NCBI GenBank assembly: GCA_021776825.1
Contig: JAJFFG010000080.1
Location: 1-61,250 of the forward strand
DNA length: 61,250 nucleotides
From: Planctomycetota bacterium
GTDB taxonomy: Bacteria; Planctomycetota; JAJSAM01; JAJVHW01
Direction: 5' to 3'
Numbering within the stretch: the stretch's first letter is position 1; every line of letters starts with the position of its first letter. Shown piece by piece: positions 9,367 through 17,099 of the stretch. The notes below the pieces were generated by a model that saw only the letters and a program-made list of their open reading frames with translations, made no database searches and was not told the origin of the DNA. Both the position numbers and the translations under genes were made by a program.

Positions 9367-10254
9367 TCAGCGCAAGGTCCGGTAACCCTCGAGGGCGTCA
9401 AGGACCTCATCCGTCGCGCTCACAAGCGCCCGCCTCTGCGCGGTGGCGTGCCTGGCGAAATCCTCAATCGGCGCCGGACGGAACCAATATCCCCCCACCA
9501 TCTTTGCCTCGACGAGCGCGGCATCGAGCAGGCGCAGTCGAGGATCGCGCGCGACAGCCCCCGCCGCCTTCGCCGCCTTCACCGCGCGGTCTACGCGCCG
9601 CCGGAGGGCCGCCTCGGTCCACTCCTTCCCACGGCCATTCTTGAACCCTGCGGCGTTGAGCAGCCCCCGAAGCTCGGCGCACGAGAGGGGTTCGGGTCCG
9701 TCATCGCTGATCGCTGGGCTGGAGTGCTCGACCGACTGGCGCCGCTCGCGCAGCACGACAAGCCGCTCCGGGCCGTCCCCGAACAGCATCGCCGCGTCGT
9801 CTTCGATGGCTTCAATCAGTTCGTCCACGGTCTCAGGGAACGAGCGTCGAGCGACGAAGGATCCTGAGGCGGGTACGTCAGCGCGTGTGTTCCAGTAAAG
9901 CTCAAACGTCAGGTCGTTGAGCGTGTCGAGGCCGCCCTGACCACCACCCAAGACCTCGATCCAGTCGGCGACCCATTTGGCGAGCTTGGCTTCGAGGGTC
10001 GCGCGGGGCCGCACGCCGCGACCCAGGGCCTCACATCGAAGTCGGATGGCACTGCAGAAAGCCACGACCCAGGGCGCACCAGGACGATCGGGATGCTCTG
10101 GCAGGTAGTTCATCCCTCTCAGGAGCTGGCGGAACGCCCGGAGTCCGGGGTCGCCATCCGACCGAAACGCGCGCTCCGCCTCCTCCAGGGAGAGCACGTC
10201 GCGCGGGCCCGCCGTGGCAACGGCGTTCGATGGCAGCGAGTTTGTGTCGTCCAT
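9367..10254 (-). CDS. Hypothetical element protein
   Basis: 295 residues, acidic N-terminal half, basic helical segment around 200-245 (CAELRGLLNAAGFKNGRGKE, then an Arg/Lys/Ala-rich helix) that could bind DNA. No known domain recognised. ATG 10254 lies at the head of the leftward strand; a 101-base gap separates it from the HTH gene. It could be an early or replication-associated protein of the element; this is a guess from position. Confidence 0.6.
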   Translation of the reverse strand: MDDTNSLPSNAVATAGPRDVLSLEEAERAFRSDGDPGLRAFRQLLRGMNYLPEHPDRPGAPWVVAFCSAIRLRCEALGRGVRPRATLEAKLAKWVADWIEVLGGGQGGLDTLNDLTFELYWNTRADVPASGSFVARRSFPETVDELIEAIEDDAAMLFGDGPERLVVLRERRQSVEHSSPAISDDGPEPLSCAELRGLLNAAGFKNGRGKEWTEAALRRRVDRAVKAAKAAGAVARDPRLRLLDAALVEAKMVGGYWFRPAPIEDFARHATAQRRALVSATDEVLDALEGYRTLR

Positions 10255-10494
10255 GGATCTCGACCTCCATGTGGGCCGAGGTCCGAGCCGCGGTCGAGCA
10301 CGACCCGGGCACCTCGGCGAGTCCGCGCTCCGTCGAACGCGGCCATCTCACGGTATCGCGACAGACCCCCAGTCAGTGACCGTCGCGCCTGGGCCAGTAC
10401 GCCGAGGCCGCCGACGGCCTTCGCTCCGCCGCATCCAAACTCCGGCCCCGCGTAACCTTCGCCGCTCTCGCACGTCCCTCTCTAGGAGGACACA

Positions 10495-10626
10495 ATGCCC
10501 GACACGAACTGCACCTGGCGCTGCGCCGTCTGCGGCGCCGTTCTCGACCTAGCCGGTGACGGCCACGAGGTCGCCGCCGCACTGGCAATCGTCGCGGAGG
10601 CTCACGCGGCAGCGCACGCCGGGTAG
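10495..10626 (+). CDS. Small Cys-rich protein (43 aa)
   Basis: A 43-residue reading frame starting at ATG 10495 with a near-perfect AGGAGG seven bases upstream (AGGAGGACACA then ATG). The N-terminal NCTWRCAVCG gives three closely spaced cysteines, and a His-rich alanine helix follows (GDGHEV ... EAHAAAHAG). It could be a small zinc-binding protein with Cys/His ligands. It opens the rightward half of the element. The strong ribosome site is the main reason to believe it. Confidence 0.55.
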   Translation: MPDTNCTWRCAVCGAVLDLAGDGHEVAAALAIVAEAHAAAHAG

Positions 10627-10749
10627 GAGCCGGAGGCCCCCGCTTGGGGCGGGAGACTCGGGGCGTTCGGCTCGTGACGGGGTCTTTGGTCGCAGACCTC
10701 GCCTGGAGTCCGGTGAACGAGCGTCGCTGACTGCCGGTTGAATGTGTCA

Positions 10750-11433
10750 ATGGACCTCACCCCTGCCCAATGGTCGGCCATTGCGGCGATCGGCTCAGTC
10801 ATCTGCGCGATTGGCTCCGTCGTCTGCGCGTTCATGCTCATGCGCGTGCATCGCACGAACATGCTGGAGAACGTGCGGCCAGACCTATGGATCGAGGGTT
10901 GGAAGCGCGCGTTCGATCCGCGCACCAAGAACCTGGAGCGGATCACGTTTTCCCGCGTGCGAAACGTCGGTCGCGGCGTCGCGATCCACGGTGCGTTCTT
11001 CGGTGAGCACCCCTGGGTCGAGGGTGAGCTCCCGACGCATCACGTGCACGGACCGCGCTTCTTCGCGATCGCGCCGGGCGAGACGCGAGAACTCTCCGGT
11101 GAGATCTCGGTCTACTGGGACAACGTTCCCGAGACACCCAACTCCTGGCGGTACGTCCACGTAGAGCTGAAGGGGTACGTCTGGAACGCGCACGGTGATC
11201 GGTACACGCTCTCGCACTCGCTGATGATCGAGCCGCACGACCCGAACGCGCACGTCCAACAGACACTGGGGGGCGGCGCGGTGGAACTCGCTCCCGGCGT
11301 CAATCTCAGCACGCGATCGCAGCAACGAGAGCGCGTCTGGTGGTTGCAGGCGAAGCGGTGGATACTCTCCCCGGGTGAGCGCCTGAAGCGCCTGTGGCGC
11401 ACTCGACGAGCGAAGACTCAGGCCGCCGACTGA
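10750..11433 (+). CDS. Membrane-anchored hypothetical protein
   Basis: About 227 residues: one N-terminal transmembrane helix (SAIAAIGSVICAIGSVVCAFML) and then a soluble domain that looks beta-rich, with many aromatic residues (VHGPRFFAIAPGETRELSGE). The pattern resembles small phage or bacterial membrane-tethered proteins of unknown function. Starts at TTG 10738, GTG 10744 and ATG 10750 are all in frame; ATG is preferred. The C-terminus is basic and would lie on the same side as the soluble domain. Confidence 0.55.
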   Translation: MDLTPAQWSAIAAIGSVICAIGSVVCAFMLMRVHRTNMLENVRPDLWIEGWKRAFDPRTKNLERITFSRVRNVGRGVAIHGAFFGEHPWVEGELPTHHVHGPRFFAIAPGETRELSGEISVYWDNVPETPNSWRYVHVELKGYVWNAHGDRYTLSHSLMIEPHDPNAHVQQTLGGGAVELAPGVNLSTRSQQRERVWWLQAKRWILSPGERLKRLWRTRRAKTQAAD

Positions 11434-11470
11434 CCGCGTCCGCAGCCCCTGGCGTGACCTGACTCGCACC

Positions 11471-12994
11471 GTGGCAGGGGCCGGTCCCATTACACTCCGT
11501 TTGGAATTGGAGAACCGCAAGACGCCGGATGACTACCACGCGCTCGCAGCAACTCGCGGGTTCGAGTGGCTCGGTCCGTGGACCGGCAGCGTCATCAGGA
11601 AGACGCGCTGGCGCTGTCTTGAGGGACACGAGTGGGAGGCGCGCTTCAACGGCCTGCAGCAGGGAAGTGGTTGCCCGACGTGCGCCGACGCACGTCGAAG
11701 CGACTCACGGAGGTTCGGGCCCGCGGCATACGAGACGTGCGCTCGGGAGCGGGGGTTCGAGTGGTTGGGACCGTTCCCCGGAACGACCGCGGCGAAGACG
11801 CGATGGCGCTGTCGGGAGGGCCACGAATGGGACTCCCCGTTCGGCAACATAAGCAGAGGCAGCGGTTGCCCGCACTGCTCAGGGAAGGCGCGAAAGCTAC
11901 CGGACGACTATCACGCGCTCGCTTGCGAGCGCGACTACGAGTGGCTCGGACCCTACTCCGGAAGTTCTCGGCGCAAGACGCGGTGGCGCTGCCCCGAGGG
12001 GCACGAGTGGGAAGCAAGTTACAGTCTCATCCGCTCGGGACACGGGTGCTGGCCGTGCGCCATCGTGCGCGTTGCGGACTCGCGCCGCTTCGGAGTTGCC
12101 GAGTATCGACATCTCGCCTCCTCGCGAGGCTTGGAGTGGCTCGGGCCGCTGCCGAATAACACCGGTGAGAACAGCCCGTGGCGATGCACGGACGGTCACG
12201 AGTGGTCCGCGTCCTACGACAACATCCGTGCCGGAAAGGGCTGCCCCGCGTGCGCGGGTCTGGTCCCAAAGTCTGCCGCGGACTACGTCGCACTCGCTGA
12301 CGAGTTGGGGATTTCGTGGCTCGGTCCGGCAGTGCCGAACACAGCTACGAAGACGGCATGGAAGTGCGGCGAGGGGCACGAGTGGTGGTCCCCGTTTCGT
12401 GACATTCAGGCGGGCTACGGCTGCAACGCCTGCGCGAACGTCCGCCGCGCCGAGGCGCAGCGACTGCCGGAGTCCGACTACGAGCAACTCGCCGCGAGCC
12501 GGGACTTCGCATGGATTGGGCCCTATCCCGGCAGCGTTGACCGGAAGACCACATGGCGCGGAAGCTGCGGGCACGAGTGGGAGGCAACGTACTCTCACAT
12601 CGGCGCGGGGCGAGGTTGCCCGCTGTGCATCGACATGGTGAACGGCGCGCGCGTGTCGAAGACGCAACGCGCTCTCTGCACCGTGCTCAGCGGCGAACTG
12701 AACGCGCTCGCCGGCCGCTACCGCATCGACATCGCCATCGAGCGCGATGGGGTGCCGATCGCGATCGAGTACGACTCGTGGTACTGGCACGGCGAGCACG
12801 ACGAGCAGGACGCGAGTCGCGACCGCTACCTGCAGCGCAATGGGTGGCGCGTGCTGCACGTCCGGTCGAACGAGATGCTGCCAGCCGAGGAGCAACTAGC
12901 GGACGCGGTCGCGCGACTCCTCGCCGGCGAGAAGTGGATCGAGATCGTGCTGGAGGACTGGGGCGTCGGACCGACCCGAGCGGAGAGCACCTAG
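11471..12994 (+). CDS. Six zinc-ribbon repeats plus Vsr-like nuclease domain
   Basis: 507 residues. Residues about 20-385 hold six tandem repeats of about 60 residues. Each has a predicted helix (DYHALAATRGFEWLGP), then a treble-clef zinc knuckle: WRC-x-x-GHEW followed about 15 residues on by GCPxC. The pattern is that of the DUF4379/treble-clef family. The C-terminal 100 residues (YRIDIAIERDGVPIAIEYDS, then WYWHGEHDEQ and NGWRVLHVRSNEMLP) match the fold pattern of very-short-patch-repair/PD-(D/E)XK nucleases, with Asp in RIDI and Glu-x-Asp in IEYD. GTG 11471 is the likely start. Zinc repeats may read DNA or RNA while the end domain cuts. A defence or element-competition role is inference. 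Confidence 0.8.
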   Translation: MAGAGPITLRLELENRKTPDDYHALAATRGFEWLGPWTGSVIRKTRWRCLEGHEWEARFNGLQQGSGCPTCADARRSDSRRFGPAAYETCARERGFEWLGPFPGTTAAKTRWRCREGHEWDSPFGNISRGSGCPHCSGKARKLPDDYHALACERDYEWLGPYSGSSRRKTRWRCPEGHEWEASYSLIRSGHGCWPCAIVRVADSRRFGVAEYRHLASSRGLEWLGPLPNNTGENSPWRCTDGHEWSASYDNIRAGKGCPACAGLVPKSAADYVALADELGISWLGPAVPNTATKTAWKCGEGHEWWSPFRDIQAGYGCNACANVRRAEAQRLPESDYEQLAASRDFAWIGPYPGSVDRKTTWRGSCGHEWEATYSHIGAGRGCPLCIDMVNGARVSKTQRALCTVLSGELNALAGRYRIDIAIERDGVPIAIEYDSWYWHGEHDEQDASRDRYLQRNGWRVLHVRSNEMLPAEEQLADAVARLLAGEKWIEIVLEDWGVGPTRAEST

Positions 12995-13016
12995 GCGGCG
13001 CGAGTGCTACTGGCCC

Positions 13017-13155
13017 AGGATCAGCACGCCGTCGATCTGACCTGCCGCCCTAGAACCGACCCGCCTCCTACGTGAGGATCCGAGCCGGTGAAGGAGGCGG
13101 GAGATGCCGCGGCGGAAGCACCGCCCGGAAGAGATCATCGGGAGGTTGTGCCGCG
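13017..13155 (+). pseudogene. IS3-family remnant (left end and start of orfA)
   Basis: A strong ribosome site (GGAGG at about 13093) precedes ATG 13104 and the peptide MPRRKHRPEEIIGRL. That is the usual beginning of IS3-family OrfA (MPRK-x-H/F-x-PEEII-x-KL). Similarity ends abruptly there, at the end of the convergent proteasome-like gene, and the frame stops eight codons on. The upstream stretch GATCTGACCTGCCGCC looks like part of an IS3 terminus. The rest of the element is gone. Confidence 0.5.
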
Positions 13156-13806
13156 CTAGACGCACTCGACGGTCGTGATCTCCTCGCCTGACGGCAAGAG
13201 ACAGACCACCCGTACGGAGCGCCCCACGCACCACTTGTTGTCGGCGGTCGTTGCAATGAGGTGCAGTGCGAGGTGCTTGGCTTCGTCCACGGTGGTCTCC
13301 TCTGGCCGGTGGGCCAGTTTCGCAGCGATGCAGTGGTCAGCGACACCGACGATCGAGAACCCGCTCGACACTTTCTCCGGCGCGAATCGCAGCGAACTTC
13401 GCATCGTGTAGATGCGCGGCTCAGTTGCGTCCGTACGACGGTCGAACCCCGCCATCATGAACGACGCTTCGGGGATCCTGCCCCACGCGCGCGCCGGTAC
13501 GCCATCCCCGTCGAGACCGAAACTGGCGCTCCACTGCTCTCGGGCGATCTGGGCTGCCCGAGTCATGCGGACTGTCATCCCAGGCTCGTCCCCGAGCCGC
13601 TCTCTGATCGCGTCGATGACGGTCTCCAACGCTGCAGCCTGCGTAGTTGCCCGGGCCAGCCACAGGCCGTTCTCCAGGTTGACCAACTTCTCAGCGGTCT
13701 CGCTCAGGACCACATGTCTGGCGGCATTCTGCGCGGGCATCGATCTGCGGCGGTCCGACGCGAGCAAGATGCCATCTCTCGCCACGATCCCGAGCGCCAG
13801 CGTCAT
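13156..13806 (-). CDS. Proteasome-beta-like Ntn hydrolase homologue
   Basis: 216 residues, a usual length for proteasome beta/HslV-like subunits. After the initiator Met the sequence TLALGIVARDGILLASDRR aligns with the start of a proteasome beta subunit: Thr1, Asp17 and Arg19 fall at the canonical distances. A later EKLVNLENGLWLARAT matches the following strand pair. The canonical Lys33 is not at its place (Leu instead), so peptidase activity is uncertain. ATG 13806, preceded by a G-rich ribosome site, is chosen because it exposes Thr at position 2; an upstream extension to 13887 has no support. No activator or partner subunit is nearby. Family assignment is from this pattern only. Confidence 0.6.
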   Translation of the reverse strand: MTLALGIVARDGILLASDRRRSMPAQNAARHVVLSETAEKLVNLENGLWLARATTQAAALETVIDAIRERLGDEPGMTVRMTRAAQIAREQWSASFGLDGDGVPARAWGRIPEASFMMAGFDRRTDATEPRIYTMRSSLRFAPEKVSSGFSIVGVADHCIAAKLAHRPEETTVDEAKHLALHLIATTADNKWCVGRSVRVVCLLPSGEEITTVECV

Positions 13807-14260
13807 ATCCGAGTCCCCCCGCGAGCTGTGCCGGAGCGCGAGACCGAGTGAACATCCGCTCCATGTAATACGATATATGACAGACATCAGATCGGCTCGC
13901 AGCGCGCACGTGAGTCAGCGCGGTCCGGCCAGCGGTGAGCCGGTCGGCGTGACACGCATGCGGCGCCACGTGAGCGCCTGAGGCGATCCCGCGGGCGGAC
14001 ACTATGCCGTTCCCGGACCACGCTCGCTCCCCCGTCCGTAACGGAGCCGTAACTGGCGCCAAGAACTGACCCGGTACCGCGTCCATCACGATTCCGCGAC
14101 GAATGCCGATCTTTTAGGTACTGCGTAAGTCACGATCGTTTAACGACTTGTGCAATGCCGTACCGCAATACCGCGCGTGGAACCGCGGCACAGAGGGTGA
14201 TTCCCGGTCCAGTCGCGGTACTATCTCTCTCGTCGGCCATGCAGCCGGCGAGGAGGTCTC
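13807..14260. other. Divergent intergenic region, 454 bases
   Basis: Lies between the divergent proteasome-like and DUF5343-like genes, and no coding frame is convincing. It is locally AT-richer than its surroundings near 13864-13885 (TAATACGATATATGAC, possible promoter elements on either strand) and at 14110-14155. An imperfect dyad at 14117-14164 is listed separately. Confidence 0.5.
14117..14164. promoter_or_regulatory. Imperfect dyad, possible operator
   Basis: GGTAC-TGC-x-x-AAGTC on the left is mirrored by GACTTGTGCA and GTACC on the right around an AT-rich centre (ATCGTTTAA). The right arm has a five-base insertion. It sits about 100 bases upstream of the DUF5343-like gene in the divergent region and could bind a dimeric repressor. 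Confidence 0.3.
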
Positions 14261-14992
14261 ATGTCAAGCAGCGCAAGCGATAGCGCAAAGCCAACTCCGG
14301 CCTACATGGGGTGGTCCACGTTCGGGACGTTCATCGGTCACCTCCAGGAGATGGGCGAGGCGCTCCCGGATCAGGTCACCAAGAGCGTGATGTCGAAGGT
14401 CGCGTTCAACGTCCAGGGCCAGCTGCGTGGCACCCTGACGTTTCTCGGGCTGACGCTTGGCGATGACCACCGGGTCACTGACAAACTGCGCGCGCTGACG
14501 GCGCAGCACGGCACGAGCGGCTGGGCAGCGGCAGTGAAGGCGAACATCGTTCCGGCGTATGAGTCCGCCATCGGCGACCTGAACCTCGAGAAGGCGACGC
14601 CGGAGGCGGTACAGCGGGCATTCAGAGCGCAGTTCGCCGCGGCGGGGAGCACGCTCGACAAGGCGATCCGATTCATGCTCTTCGCGTTGGAGACCGCGGC
14701 GATCCCGCTGAGTCCGCTCTTGGCCCCGGGGAAGCGGAAGTCGAGCGGCTCGGCTGCGCGGCGACGCTCGAAGAAGAAGCCGAAGGGGAAGGACGCGGAG
14801 CATCCGGAAGAAGAGAAGGAGACGCCGCCGGGCTTCCTCGACTTCCCGATCCACATCCCGGGCCACCCGTCGGGAAAGCTGCGCCTTCCCGAGGGCCTGA
14901 CGGAGGACGACCTCGCCCTGGTGGACGCATACATGGCCGTCGTCAAGGCGCACATCAAGCGCGCGACGGAGACGGGCTCCGATGCGGACTAG
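14261..14992 (+). CDS. DUF5343-like protein
   Basis: 243 residues. The region AYMGWSTFGTFIGHLQEMGE through QGQLRGTLTFLGLTLGD resembles the N-terminal part of DUF5343 proteins, which are predicted small helical DNA-associated proteins. A Lys/Arg/Glu-rich low-complexity linker follows near residues 155-190. The last 50 residues (SGKLRLPEGLTEDDLALVDAY) resemble the short C-terminal helix seen in such proteins. ATG 14261 has AGGAGG ideally placed. A strong hairpin follows at 15019-15054, so it is probably a single-gene transcript. Function is unknown. Confidence 0.6.
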   Translation: MSSSASDSAKPTPAYMGWSTFGTFIGHLQEMGEALPDQVTKSVMSKVAFNVQGQLRGTLTFLGLTLGDDHRVTDKLRALTAQHGTSGWAAAVKANIVPAYESAIGDLNLEKATPEAVQRAFRAQFAAAGSTLDKAIRFMLFALETAAIPLSPLLAPGKRKSSGSAARRRSKKKPKGKDAEHPEEEKETPPGFLDFPIHIPGHPSGKLRLPEGLTEDDLALVDAYMAVVKAHIKRATETGSDAD

Positions 14993-15521
14993 CGTCGCGG
15001 GGCCGACACAGTGAGATTGCCCGCGCACGAGCGGTAGCACGCTCGTGCGTGGGCGGGCGTCTGCATCACGGGGATGCGGAGCCCATCTGGCAAGGCGTGG
15101 CCGAAGCCGATACCCCACCGCTCAGACGCGCGAAGGGTAGCACGCGAAGGCCACGCCGTTCACAGAACGGAGTGCGCGATGGACCAACATCGTGACCCGA
15201 CCGTGTGGGTGCTTCTAGGCATCCGCGTCGTACGGGGCCGTGTCGTCCACGAGTGGCGACTGCGGTTCCCGCGTTACCCGCTGTAGGCCCTGATCCGGGC
15301 GACGGAGGCGAGATGAGGAAAGTGGGGCGCGCGGGCGGCAGATGCGGCTCGTCCCTATCCCGCGCGAACTAGAAGACCCCCCGGGAAGGTGGCGGCGCCT
15401 ACCAGCTTTGCCTGCCAACCCGAGGGGGCCACGGCCACACAACGGATGTCACGTAGCTCATCGGAGGATATCCGAACGGTGATTATGGAGACACGATATC
15501 GGGCGCGCGTTGGGCTCCGGC
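14993..15521. other. Gene-poor stretch inside element
   Basis: Apart from the hairpin at 15019-15054 I see no supported feature. A 35-codon frame at 15180-15286 (MDQHRDPTVWVLLGIRVVRG) has no ribosome site and could be chance. GGCGTGGCC near 15096 and GGCCACGCC near 15150 form a nine-base inverted pair of unknown meaning. Confidence 0.4.
15019..15054 (+). terminator. Strong hairpin after DUF5343-like gene
   Basis: A 15-bp stem (15019-15033 with 15040-15054, one G-U pair) and a six-base loop GTAGCA, about 25 bases after the stop codon. No T-run follows, so it may be a terminator of the GC-rich type or an RNA stabiliser. Confidence 0.6.
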
Positions 15522-15680
15522 CTAACGCGCGCTCTCTTCGTCGGCGGCCCGAGCCAGCCGGTCTCGGACCCAGTCGGTTAGCGGCATCCCGGCGCGCTTG
15601 GCTGCCGCTTCGAGCTTGCGGCGGACAGAGGGTCGCAGCCTGACATTCACCGACGCGCCCCGAGCTTGTCCTGCTGGCAT
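15522..15680 (-). CDS. Ribbon-helix-helix (CopG-like) protein, 52 aa
   Basis: 52 residues starting at ATG 15680. The order is a short beta strand (SVNVRLRPSVRRKLEAAAKR), helix, turn AGMPLTDWV and second helix RDRLARAADEE, the typical ribbon-helix-helix fold of small repressors and antitoxins. It is too short for routine gene calls. The upstream gene on the opposite strand begins 180 bases away. No obvious toxin partner adjoins it, so it is more likely a stand-alone regulator of the element. Confidence 0.65.
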   Translation of the reverse strand: MPAGQARGASVNVRLRPSVRRKLEAAAKRAGMPLTDWVRDRLARAADEESAR

Positions 15681-15860
15681 CTTCGGCCCGCCCGGCGTGC
15701 GCTTGACCTACTACACGCCGAAGTCCCGAAGGCTCTCTGCCTGACGGCTCCGCGTCGCTGATCCCGCGCGGAGTGTCGAGCGACGCCCACCCCGGCTACC
15801 TCTTCTGCCCCATGCCCGCTCCCTGCGCAATTTGTGGCCGCCGGAGCGTAGACTGAGAGC

Positions 15861-16007
15861 GTGACGAGCACGGATCCGCTGCCGAAGCCGAAGGACGACG
15901 ACGAGCCCGCGTCCATTGCCGTGGAGACCTTCGACGCACTTCTCTCCGGGGCGCTATCCGCGGGTCGACCGAAGACGCACGAAGACGAGGACAAGCCGAA
16001 GGAGTAG
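15861..16007 (+). CDS. Small acidic protein (48 aa), Panacea operon
   Basis: 48 codons from GTG 15861 to TAG 16007, ending four bases before the next gene. The composition is Lys/Asp/Pro-rich with a short hydrophobic helix (SIAVETFDALLSGALSAG), suggesting a mostly disordered peptide. No ribosome site of note. Tight spacing to the Panacea gene suggests co-expression. It could be a third component of that cassette or a leader peptide. Confidence 0.4.
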   Translation: MTSTDPLPKPKDDDEPASIAVETFDALLSGALSAGRPKTHEDEDKPKE

Positions 16008-16011
16008 CGAC

Positions 16012-16500
16012 ATGCCTGCGCCGTACACGCCGATCGTCATCTCCAAGGCGCTCGTTGAGCGCGCTGGCATGGACGATGCTCGTATCGATCCTCTCAAGCT
16101 CCAGAAGCTGCTGTTCTTCGCCCACGGGTGGCACCTCGCTATCCGTTCGAGACCGCTCCTCACCGAGTCATTCGCGGCCTGGGAGTACGGTCCTGTCGTC
16201 CCGTCGATCTACCGGGCCTTCAAGATCTGGGGCGCGCACCTGATCCCTCGGGATGACCCCGATCTCTCGCGTGCGCCGGATCTGCCGCCGGAAGACAACT
16301 TCGTTCCACTGCTGATAGACCGCGTCTGGAGTCAGTACGGCGGGCTCTCCGGTGTGCAACTGTCTGGCATGACTCACCGAGCGGGAACGCCGTGGAGTAG
16401 GGTCCGAGCAAGTTCGTCGAGCGTCAGTCCAGTCATCCCGAACGAGCAGATCCGCGCGCACTTTCGCGCTCTGGCCCGTGAGCGGGAGAACGACGAATGA
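16012..16500 (+). CDS. Panacea-domain (DUF4065) antitoxin-like protein
   Basis: 162 residues. The sequence IDPLKLQKLLFFAHGWHLA followed by FAAWEYGPVVPSIYRAFK is the signature of the Panacea/DUF4065 (SocA/GepA) family. Members are often antitoxins that neutralise many different neighbouring toxins. ATG 16012 has GGAG upstream and follows a tiny gene by four bases. The stop overlaps the next start (ATGA), as in many toxin-antitoxin pairs. Family membership is clear; its role as an antitoxin is inferred from family and coupling. Confidence 0.82.
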   Translation: MPAPYTPIVISKALVERAGMDDARIDPLKLQKLLFFAHGWHLAIRSRPLLTESFAAWEYGPVVPSIYRAFKIWGAHLIPRDDPDLSRAPDLPPEDNFVPLLIDRVWSQYGGLSGVQLSGMTHRAGTPWSRVRASSSSVSPVIPNEQIRAHFRALARERENDE

Positions 16501-16910
16501 CGGAGGATGCACCGCCAGATCTCGATGACATCGGGGCTGAGCCTGTTCCGCCTGACGACGAGGATGCCAAGGCCGCGTACCAGGGCGAGCTTGAGATCCT
16601 CCAGCAAAAGGCCAAGGAGCACGGGCTTCGCAACGAGCAGCTGGAGCAGTCCATCAAGATGAGGCGGCTGCTGAGCGGGCGCGTCTTCGGGCTGGTTGTC
16701 GCCTCTCTTGTCGCGTGCTTCGTCCTTGTGCTCGCGGACGGCTCTGGCTGCATCCCGCTGCCTGCTCCCGAAACGTGCTCGTGGAGCCCCGGATCGCTGG
16801 ACTTCGACCTCTCGGACACCGTGATGGTGTCGGTCGTCGCGGCGGTCACAATTCAGGTGATCGGCCTACTCTACGCGGTCACTAGATCCCTCTTCCCCTC
16901 CAAGGGGTAG
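16497..16910 (+). CDS. Two-helix membrane protein, candidate toxin partner
   Basis: 137 residues: acidic N-terminus, coiled-coil-like stretch (GELEILQQKAKEHGLRNEQL), then two transmembrane helices (GLVVASLVACFVLVLA and MVSVVAAVTIQVIGLLY) around a Cys-containing loop. ATG 16497 overlaps the TGA of the Panacea gene, so translation is coupled. Small membrane proteins are among the toxin types known to pair with Panacea antitoxins. This protein has no recognised toxin domain, so the pairing is an inference from order and coupling. Confidence 0.6.
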   Translation: MTEDAPPDLDDIGAEPVPPDDEDAKAAYQGELEILQQKAKEHGLRNEQLEQSIKMRRLLSGRVFGLVVASLVACFVLVLADGSGCIPLPAPETCSWSPGSLDFDLSDTVMVSVVAAVTIQVIGLLYAVTRSLFPSKG

Positions 16911-17099
16911 GTCGAGCCATGCCGCCACGACCCGGTGACGCCCGTGGTCCGGGAACGGCATAGTGTCCCCGCGGGCTTGTAGGCGCGCCGCGGGCGGGCA
17001 CGACTCGGCATCCGACAGATGCGCAACTCACGCTTGAGGGGGACATCTGCGCGGCGGGTCCCGCCCCCCCGATGTAGATACACGCCCCAGGGAGCCGAG

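Noticed and set aside
15074..15286. 70-codon frame after the DUF5343-like gene
   Set aside because: No ribosome site, no domain and a biased composition; a shorter version at 15180 is mentioned only as possible.
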